Origin: Cycas panzhihuaensis
Taxonomy: Eukaryota > Cycadophyta
Reading direction: 5' to 3'
Assembly: GCA_023213395.1 (NCBI GenBank)
Contig: CM041465.1
Location: forward strand, 72,733,741-72,797,740
Length of the DNA stretch: 64,000 nt
The notes beneath the pieces were generated by a model that worked only from the letters and a program-made list of their open reading frames with translations, was not told the origin of the DNA and did not search any database. The position numbers were made by a program, and so were the translations under genes. Each line of letters starts with the position of its first letter. Positions within the stretch are counted from its first letter, which is position 1. This document shows, in pieces, positions 23,355-31,327 of this stretch.

Positions 23355-24038
23355 GTGAAAGGCGATAAAGACCTTTTTGCCCATGCCTCTACTTATTCTA
23401 TTGACATCCCCAACTCATCTCTTTTGGAAGAAGACCCTTCACCCTCTTCTTTCAACCTCACGTGTTTCACCCCTATTGGTGTCGGAAGTTATAAGTATCT
23501 TGCCATACTTAATGACGATGAGACCTATGGTGAGGAAGAGGACCTCCCTCACCTCATCTCCCTTCTAGGCATGAGTAGGGGGCACCTCCTTCATTCTAGA
23601 TCCCACTCTAGAACCTCTACAGTTGGAGAGACTAGTTCTTCTCTTGTGTCTCATGTCATCACCCTTATTGATCAAATGCTCCTCGAGTCTTCCCCTTCGT
23701 TGTTGCACATAGGTAACGAGGTTGGGGAGCCTCTTATTGTCCCTTGTGGGGGACCTTTTCTTGACTCCGCCAGGGAGTCCTTCGGGTATGTCAAGTGGCG
23801 TAATGACCACTATAGTCCTGCTACCTCTACTTCCCTTCACCCTTCGTCTTCTCAAAGTATGGTCATCCATGGGATAGACTACTTTGAGAATGACAAAACC
23901 TTGCTTGAGCACTTAGTGGGTTCCGTGCCCAACCTTCGTTCTGGTCACCATAGGCTTGGCTATCAGAAGGTCTTGGCTATTAGGTCTTCTCTTGCTGACC
24001 TAATTTCGTCCCCTATTCCATCCCTTCCTGTTGATTGA
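23355..24038 (+). CDS. Tat-B protease-RT linker, open for 227 codons
   Basis: The region between protease and RT is fully open here (MKGDKDLFAHASTYSIDIPN...) and homologous to Tat-C 60677-61300. Conserved pieces include SYxYLA, an acidic stretch (DDETYGEEEDLPHLIS), a Ser/Arg stretch (HSRSHSRTSTVGETSSSLVSHVI), VIHGIDYFENDKTLLEHLVG and LRSGHHRLGYQ. I recognise no enzyme domain. Ogre elements are known to have an intron between protease and RT, but here the segment is protein-like in both copies, so it is more likely a translated polyprotein spacer. Confidence 0.6.
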   Translation: MKGDKDLFAHASTYSIDIPNSSLLEEDPSPSSFNLTCFTPIGVGSYKYLAILNDDETYGEEEDLPHLISLLGMSRGHLLHSRSHSRTSTVGETSSSLVSHVITLIDQMLLESSPSLLHIGNEVGEPLIVPCGGPFLDSARESFGYVKWRNDHYSPATSTSLHPSSSQSMVIHGIDYFENDKTLLEHLVGSVPNLRSGHHRLGYQKVLAIRSSLADLISSPIPSLPVD

Positions 24039-25010
24039 GGCCCCCTCCACTTTGAGGAGGGGAATGCCATATGCATTGGGAAAACCCAGGACATAGTCCT
24101 TGCCCCAGGCAAAGTCATTAAGGTAGGGGTGGAATGCTCTCCTGATGAAGTAAAGGAGTATACCCTTCTGTTCCAGGAGTTTCAGGATATTTTTGCGTGG
24201 GACTAGTCCGATATGAAGGGAATAGATCCTTTAATCTTACCCATAATCTCACCACCATTTTTGGCGCTCGCCTTGTGTGTCTGAAGCAATACCCTCTTCA
24301 CCCTAAGCTCTCAACTGCTATTAAAATAAAAGTTGAGAAACTCCTAAATGCAAGAGTGATCACTTCTATTGACTACCCTAAGTAGGTGTCTAACATTGTC
24401 CCCGTTGCTAAAAAGAATGGGACAATCTGTATATGTGTTGATTTCTAAGACATCAGCAATGTATATCCTAGAGATAATTTTCCACTTCCTTTTATCGATC
24501 AAACCACCGATTTTGAAGTCATGTCCTTAATGGACCACTTCTCTGGCTATAACTAAATTTAAATCTCTTCTTAAGACCATCATAAGACGACCTTCATCAC
24601 TTCGTGGGGTACCTTCGCCTATAAGGTGATGCCTTTCAAACTAAAGAATGTAGGCGTCACTTATTAAAGGGCGATGCAATTCATTTTTCATGATCTTGTT
24701 AATAAATCCTTGGAGGTCTTCATGGATGACATGATGGGTCTCTCATGCATTAGAGCCCATCATCCTTCTCATTTGTGGGCCATCTTTGCACGATGCTACA
24801 AATACCATATAAGCCTCAACCCTCTTAAATGTGTATTTGTCATGATGGCTGACAAACTCCTTGGTTTCCTTGTGTCAAAACAAGGGATCCAAATTGACCC
24901 TAATAAAGTCAAGGCAATCCTTGACATGCCGCCTCCTAAAACCCAATGACAGATTAAGTCATTTTTAGGTAGGCTTGGTTTCCTCAGGCATTTTTTGGTG
25001 AACTTCGCCA
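24039..25010 (+). pseudogene. Tat-B reverse transcriptase
   Basis: It is homologous to Tat-C RT: APGKVIKVGVECSPDEVKEY, LLFQEFQDIFAW, the fingers and palm region (broken by frameshifts), and in a good frame FIFHDLVNKSLEVFMDDMMG with the catalytic DD, then YHISLNPLKCVFVMMADKLL and VKAILDMPPPKTQ. Several stops and at least two frame changes show decay. The usual YxDD is FMDD in all Tat copies here, so that variant is a family feature. Confidence 0.8.
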
Positions 25011-25559
25011 TAAGCACCAAACCGCTCACTAGCCTATTAAAGAAGGGGGCCCCATTTGTTTGGTCTTCTAAGGCCTAACAAACCTTTGAAGAACTTAAGG
25101 AAGCCCTCGCTTCCACCCTGAAATTGGTGCCCCCTCTCTTTGATAGGCCATTGATCCTATATACCTCAGTAACTAATGAATCTCTAGGTGCCATGTTAGC
25201 CTAGGAGGATGATTCGGGAGCTAAGAGGGCTATTTACTTCATCAGTTGTACCCTCGTGGTTGTTGAACTCAACTACTCCTCTGTGAAGAAGGAATGACTC
25301 TCCTTAGTACATGCAACCAAGTAGTTTAGACACTACTTGCTTGGGAACATGACTTAGGTGATCGTTTAATCTAATCCCCTTACGCTATTTACTCACTTGA
25401 CCCAACTTGACAGGTAGGACTGGCAAGTGGGCCGTCCTCCTTCAGGAGTTCAACCTATAAATCATTAACAAGAATTCGAAGAAGGGGATGGTAGTGGTTG
25501 AGCAGCTTACTGACATTCATATCCTGAACCCTTTGGATGTTCCTATTGATGACTCTTTT
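25011..25559 (+). pseudogene. Tat-B RNase H (first, gypsy-type)
   Basis: It follows RT directly: KPLTSLLKKGAPFVWSSKA, DRPLILYTSVTNESLGAMLA, AKRAIYFISCTLVVVELNYS, SLVHATKxFRHYLLGNMT. This is the standard gypsy RNase H attached to RT. A separate second RNase H lies at 30425. It is interrupted by many TAG/TGA codons. Confidence 0.75.
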
Positions 25560-26483
25560 TCTAACGAGCCCATCCTAGCTCACTTGCCTTCTGAGGCTCT
25601 CCACCCAATTATATCTCCATGGTACTTCTCCCAATGGGGGTTGGACCTCATTGGAGCCATATCCCCATCCTCTTCATTACAACAAAAGTTTATCTTGACT
25701 ACTACAGAGTACTTTACTAAATGGGCGAAATCCATTCCTTTAACTACTATTCTTGGTAAAATGATAAACACCTTCGTCTACTAGCATATCATCTGCTACT
25801 TTAGGGTTCCCAATGTCCTGATCACAGGCAATGGAACTCCTTTTTACAATAAGGAGATGGAAGAGCTTTGTGAGAAATTCCACATTTCTTATAAAACTTC
25901 CTCTCCTTACTACCCTGAGGCCAATGGCTAGGTTGAATCATTCAACAAAACTCTTATAAATATTCTAAAGAAGACCATAGCCCAATCTCAAAGAGATTGG
26001 CATCTCCAGCTCCCTTCTGCTTAATGGGCGTATCGCATGTCTGCCTATACGGCTACAGGAATGAATCCTTTCTCCCTAGTCTACGGGACAGAGGTGGTTC
26101 TCCCATTGGAAGTAGAGATTCCTTATTTACAGGTCTCTCTCTGAGGTCTTATCGATGAGGAGTCTATCCCCCAAGCTTGCCTCTTAGACCTCGGGGCCTT
26201 GGATGAGAAGTACTTGGCTGCCTACTAGGCCAACCTCACTTCTAAGGTCAAGGCACGAAGGATCTATAATAAACACCTTCATTCCCATCCTTTACATCTT
26301 GGGGACCACATCCTCAAATTGGAATATCTCCATGATCACCTGACCAAATTCAGACCCAAATGGGTTGGCCCTTTTGTCATTCTCGAGAGCCTTGGGAATG
26401 ATGCTTATAGGATCATCACCCTAGAGGGCCTTGAATTTGAGAAGGCTGTTAATGGGAAATTCCTAAAAAAAAATTATGCATGA
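25560..26483 (+). pseudogene. Tat-B integrase lacking its zinc finger
   Basis: The catalytic core and C-terminus are present: QWGLDLIGAISPSSSLQ (first Asp), YFTKWAKSIPL, ITGNGTPFYNKEMEELCEKF (second Asp position is Gly), PEANGxVESFNKTLINILKK (Glu), then GDHILKLEYL, KWVGPFVILESLGNDAYRII and VNGKFLKKNYA with TGA at 26481. Upstream, NEPILAH jumps straight to LPSEALHPI. The roughly 0.4-kb segment that carries the HHCC finger in Tat-A and Tat-C is deleted at about 25577. No chromodomain. Confidence 0.85.
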
Positions 26484-27246
26484 CTATGTTACTTTTTTAT
26501 TTGCACTTTGAAATGAGCCTAAACTACTGCCCTAGTACACCCCCATTCCTCCTAATCATGGGTGGAATGGTGGTCTAGGATATCCTTTCTCGCTTCTTTT
26601 GGGTTCCTCCCGTGGAACCCCTTGTCCCCTTTTCCTCTAGGGGGCCCCATCTTCCTAATTGGGTGTATTGTCCCTATCGCTCCTGAGCTTGGGTACTTTT
26701 CCCAACTGGGATGGTGTGATGGAGTATTATCACTCCCTCCTCACTAGTGCTTCCTTTATATATCCTGCTATGCTCCCATATAGACATGTATATCGCCTTA
26801 CCTCCTAGCCTCACATATGTCTATCATTGATGCTCATGGTGATCGTGTATGCACCTGTTAGGAATATGGCCTTACATGAAAGGAAGTGTGTGTAGTTCAA
26901 ACAATCCTCTATCATAAACTATATGGTAATCAACCAAAAACATCATAATCTATAGCTCCTCGTGCATCTGTGCACTCTCATACATGTATGTACATACACA
27001 TAAAAGCAAATATACATCATTCATCATCATGTGTCATCATCATATACATCAACATATATCAATAGGGTGCCAATGGCCCCATCTATATATATAAATCATC
27101 GTGTGTCATATTATACAAAAGGTATGGTACATCATCTGTGGGAAGCTGGAATCCTTGTAGGGAGGAGTACAATCATGTGGTAACATATGGTGACTCCGTA
27201 GAGGTTTGGTGCTTTCCCATGTCAAAAAACTATTGTACCCTACTCT
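26484..27246. other. Tat-B spacer between integrase and antisense gene
   Basis: No supported gene. Sequence around 26540-26760 resembles Tat-A 2060-2330. It separates the 3' ends of the sense gag-pol and the antisense gene, which are convergent here. Confidence 0.55.
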
Positions 27247-29171
27247 CTAGTGCTGCCCTGCTCCTGGGGTATCATCTCCTGGTCTATGTGATCCCTCTCC
27301 TGGGGACCACATGCCTCCCAAACTCCTCTTGCACCTCTGGGAGCTCCATGCATCGCTCCCCTCGTACCGAGGCCTCCTTAGGATTATCGGCGATGTGTGG
27401 GTATATGTCTTGCTCCTCGATGACCTCGATGCCATCTAACCCACCAACTGATCATATCATGCCTAGATACGATCCCTCTCGCCCTCCACTCCTCGGAGCT
27501 ACTCCTCTAGCACTGCTATCTTGATGTGACTCTCCACATCACCACCTGCTCCTCCCTAAGCCTCAAGAGCCTGGACCCGGCCTCGTAAAGTATCTCTCTC
27601 TACTCTAATCGTATCCAGCTTCCCCTGTAGCCATCCTAATCGCACCTCGTACTCCTGGGACTTTGCCGCCCACACATATCTAGCCTTAACTAAAGGGGTG
27701 AATGTCATCATGTCATCCCCTGTCGACCATGGCTCCTCTCTTGCCTGGATGGGAGGTTGTCCCTTTGTGTAGCCTTGGGGAAACATCTCTCAAACTATCG
27801 CCTCAATCAACCTCTCAATGTCCACCAGTCCTATAAAATCCAACATACCACATGTCAGTATATACATCTATAAGTACACCAAACAAATCAAATAAAGCAC
27901 AACAACTGGATATCTGGTGATCGAAAGACGACGAATAAAGGTGGTATCTCACTTGTTGGAACTGCTGGCTCCCTGACTCGGATGATCACCTCCTCCTTGG
28001 GTCCTCCACCCACTGATGGTACCTCCTCCTCCTCTGGTGCCACCTCTCTGGCTGCCTAGCTTGCTGGGGCACCTCCACCCTCCTCTACTAGTGCTGCCAC
28101 TGCCCGGACTCTCCTGATTATCCTTAGCTTCTAGACTATTATCCGAGAAGCTCCACCTCTCCCTACAGTCCCTGATGGACGCACCTCTACTCCTGTGACT
28201 CCTGATGGCCCTGCCTCTCCTCTTGCAGTCCTTGATGGACCCACCTCTCCACCTACTACTCCCAATGGGTTGGCCCCATCACCTCTGTCACCTCCATCAT
28301 CATCGTCTCCCTCGTAAGAGGTACCACCCGCTCCTCCTGCTTCATCATCACTATCCTACCTCATCCCTTTATACGAACCTAATGTGTAGTCTGCTATGGT
28401 GAGGAGGTCTAGTGATGTAGCCTCCACTGAATACCTGACATATACCTGGTCCTCGATTCCCCTAAACTGAGTCTACCACCTATAGACCATAGGAGCCCAT
28501 AGTGAAATTAGGTGGGGCTCTCTTGGTGGTGCTGTTGCTATAAAGTAATCAAAGAACCAACACTAAAGCAGTGCGTTGTAGGATAATCCTCCTCTCCTAG
28601 CTACCCTGATGGCATCTAACTGGGTGACTAAGTTCGCCGCTATCAGTGTAGCCCAGTCCAATCTCTCCCCAGCCTCACATCTCCTCACTATATCCATCCA
28701 TCCGTCAGGTATATCCCTATAATTTTATTTCTAAGATATCCCAAATAGAATACACAGTGTAATCAATTTCCTCACACGAGAAATCCTAGACATGATCATA
28801 CTCTACACCAGTATGCCTCTCCTCTCCCACTAATCCTGACCTGTAAAATAGGTCGCTGCCTCCCTGTGTGCAGCGTCATTACTAAGCAGCGCCCCTAGTG
28901 ACACTAGTGCTCCTTCCGCTGGTACTCCCAGGATCCTCCTAATATCTCCTAGTGTGACCGTGATATCTCCCACTTGGGGGAGATGGAATATGTGCCTTCG
29001 TTGATCCTAGTGTGAGATAATATCCACTAAAAGACACTGGTTAGATGTGCACTATGGCATCCTAATGGCCTTCAGTAGGCTACATCTCTCCAACACACAT
29101 CGGTCTCTACGAGTCATCATCTTAATGAAACTAAGCATGGCCACTCCTATATTCTCATGGTTGTCCACCAT
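27247..29171 (-). pseudogene. Tat-B antisense gene: PMD-like domain, acidic/Pro-rich middle, coiled coil
   Basis: It runs opposite to Tat-B gag-pol. From ATG 29169-29171 the minus strand reads MVDNHENIGVAMLSFIKMM, then LLVDIISHxDQRRHI and FHLPQVGDITVTLGDIRRIL followed by GVPAEGALV. This resembles the N-terminal signature of the plant mobile domain (aminotransferase-like PMD, MAIN/MAIL1 family), typically FxLPxGEMTVTLxDVxxLLGLPxxG. Further on are RKLITLCILFGIS, DWATLIAANLVTQLDAIRVA and VEATSLDLLTIADYT, all shared with Tat-A. A Pro/Ser/Thr region (28020-28330) and an intron (27831-27952) follow, then a coiled-coil-like exon (SQEYEVRLGWLQGKLDTIRV, ERDTLRGRVQALEA) to a TAG at 27247-27249. In-frame stops are mostly Trp or Gln codons lost to deamination. 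The PMD call is from motif memory; role unknown. Confidence 0.65.
27831..27952 (-). other. Candidate intron in the Tat-B antisense gene
   Basis: On the minus strand, CAACAA|GTGAGATACC (donor, 27952) to GGATTTTATAG| (acceptor, 27831), 122 bp and AT-rich. Tat-A has GTGAGA...CTAG at the same place (132 bp). The exon after it (LVDIERLIEAIV, MFPQGYTKGQPPIQAREEPW) is conserved in Tat-A, while the interval itself is not obviously so. Confidence 0.55.
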
Positions 29172-29853
29172 GATAACTGCCTGCAAAATACCCAAAAATA
29201 ATCAAAATCCATCTAAACATACTCGCTTGACTTTGGGACTACCTATCACTCCTCCAGGATTGAGATTCAGCTGTCTTTCAGGCCATCTTTTATATTTTTA
29301 GTTAGTCTGCCTTTACACCCCGCTAAACTCTACGGTATTGCAGAGTTTACTATGGAGCCTGTTGAGATTCTATCCATCTCTCAGCAGCCCCACGGCAAAG
29401 ATCATGGCACTGTGATCTTTGTTGTGGTGCTAATGTCAGCCCCCCAAAATAGGGGGTTTCCTGCTAAAAAAAATAATTTTTACCCAGGTGGGCTACGCTC
29501 AGGCCCACCAGGATTAGGGCTACCTAATACCCCGGTCCTCCCTCTCGATGGGTCTAATTTAGACTCTAGGAGATCACTATTTGCCCTTAAGGGGCCCAAA
29601 ACTACATAAAAAACCATTAAAAAGCTATGAAATTCAAACGATGAAATGGGTTTGGGTACGAGTGATCCACTCACTGGATTTGATCTCGCTACTGCCATCT
29701 CGTCTCTCTGGTCTCACTGGATGTCTCTATGTCTCGATCCAATGGTCAAATCTCTCCCCGTATGCCTCCAAAGTTGGGCAGCGCTCTACTGCATAAGGAG
29801 AAGGGCTCCAATTCATTCGTGAGCCCAAATGAATTCCATTTTCGCCGAGTTTT
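29172..29853 (-). other. 5' leader of the antisense gene
   Basis: The minus strand from the TATA box to the ATG has no conserved protein. A 3' splice-site-like TTTGGGTATTTTGCAG ends at 29181, ten bases before the ATG, so an upstream non-coding exon plus intron is possible. Short palindromic pieces (TTTGC.../GCAAAG) occur around 29390-29430. Confidence 0.35.
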
Positions 29854-29862
29854 CTTTATATA
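29854..29862 (-). promoter_or_regulatory. TATA box of the antisense gene
   Basis: On the minus strand CCGCCTATATAAAGAAAAC contains TATATAAAG with GC-rich flanks, a canonical plant TATA box pointing toward the PMD-like gene. It would start an antisense transcript near 29825, independent of the LTR promoter. Confidence 0.5.
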
Positions 29863-29864
29863 GG

Positions 29865-30424
29865 CGGGGGCCCCAACGGGCACTTCTCCTGTTTCTCTCA
29901 CCGCGACAGCCCTTGAGACCATCTCCCTTCCCTAATCACCTTTGCTTTCTGGGCCTGTCTCCCATTTTACCTTCGTGGCCTTCTTTTTTTTCTTGGACCT
30001 GTTGGGTGCATTTTTGGCACCCCTTCCTTGGTGTTGCGAGGCCCCTTCTGCCTCATTTTACATGCCACCTCTATACATACTTGAGTTTATACTTGTTTGA
30101 CTCGTTTCACCATCCTGGACCTATTTTTGCCGCCTGTTCACGCTTCTAGGGCTTCTAAAGGAAGCATCCCCTCCATTTGGGACTATGTTTCACTTCTTTA
30201 AGTGACTTTTGGTACCCCAGAGGGGCCTTTTCACTGTCAATTCTTTCTCGTCTACTGGATGGCCCTCTTCGCCTTCAGGTAGCCTTGTCTTTGGGTCTTT
30301 CTACCTTTTGTAGCCTTTATTGATAATCATTTGAGCCTTTTACGATGGTTTCCCACTATTGAGTCCTCTCCACTCGTCGATTCCATCGGCTTTTTCCTTT
30401 TTACCGAGACTCTATTCTTTTGCT
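29865..30424. other. Intergenic stretch between divergent antisense gene and second RNase H
   Basis: GC/CT-rich with no conserved protein recognised. Because the PMD-like gene leaves to the left and the second RNase H to the right, it could hold a bidirectional control region. Confidence 0.35.
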
Positions 30425-30931
30425 ATGGCTTTACTCATTTTCACCGACGGCAGAAGCCATGGTAACCCTGGTCCTTCCACCACCGCATGGATTCTCCGTG
30501 ACCCTTTCAGACACGACTTTATGCATTCTAGGATCTTCCTTCTTGAAACTACTAATAACGAAGTTGAGTACACAGTTGTTATTGAGGCTCTTACTGATGC
30601 ACTCCGCTTCCACCATAGGCTCATCGTCCTCCTTTGCGACTCTCAGGTTGTGGTGTCCCATCTCACCCAGGTCTACTAGGTGTAGTGCCCATACTTGAGA
30701 GCCCTTGCCTTGATCACTAGATCTATGATGGCTTGTTTTTCATCTGTCAACATCTGACACATCCCTCAGACTCTCAACGTTGAGGCAGATAGCTTAGTCC
30801 ATCTCGTCCTTAAGTGTTGCCTTCCTCTCCTTAGTGACCCACCTTGAGAGACTTATCTAGTCACCCATGTACCCAAGTCTTGGGTCATCCTGCACTTCAC
30901 ATCACAATCTGTTTGTACCTCTAAAAGCTAG
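30425..30931 (+). pseudogene. Second, archaeal/plant-type RNase H of Tat-B
   Basis: From ATG 30425 the frame reads MALLIFTDGRSHGNPGPST, with all four catalytic acids visible in order: Asp in FTDGRSHGNPGPS, Glu in NNEVEYTVVIEAL, Asp in LLCDSQVVVSHL, and Asp in LNVEADSLVHLVLK. The layout TDGxxxGNPGP / NNExEYxAxxxAL / DSxLVxxQ / NxEADxLA is that of the archaeal-like RNase H (aRNH) found in plants, unlike the gypsy RNase H at 25011. Stops occur only after codon 85, at tag, tag and tga positions. Plant Tat elements are known to have gained an extra aRNH. Here it lies after the antisense PMD-like gene, close to the 3' LTR. It could remove RNA primers or the polypurine tract, but that is inference. 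Confidence 0.8.
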
Positions 30932-31317
30932 CCACTAATGAGATTAAATTATGGTAATCGCCAGGTTTGTTCTCTTCACTCTACTCTTAGAACCACATCA
31001 CATAATACTCGTTATCCTTGATTTGTTCATGACTTCAGTCGAGTCTTATATGTGGCCTTCACCACTTATTCATCCTATTCTTATGATGGGGGCATCCCCC
31101 TCATATATTATTATTACCTGTTGTCTATATGGTGACATATAGGCAGCCCCTATGTTGTCTCGCCCTTGCCTCTACACCAATGCGTTCTGCCATGACACTC
31201 GATGTTGCCCTTGACTAGCACCATTGTTATGATTATTTATATATATGTGTGCTACTAACATTATGTTGCCAACATTCACCATCGCATTACGCTTCTAAGC
31301 TGTGAGGCTCTACTGCC
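30932..31317. other. Spacer before the Tat-B polypurine tract
   Basis: No gene recognised. In places the aRNH frame might continue (FVHDFSRVLYVAFTTYSSYS), but stops are frequent. Confidence 0.35.
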
Positions 31318-31327
31318 AAGGGGGCAG
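31318..31327 (+). other. Tat-B polypurine tract
   Basis: AAGGGGGCAG directly abuts the TGTTTCC start of the 3' LTR. Confidence 0.8.
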
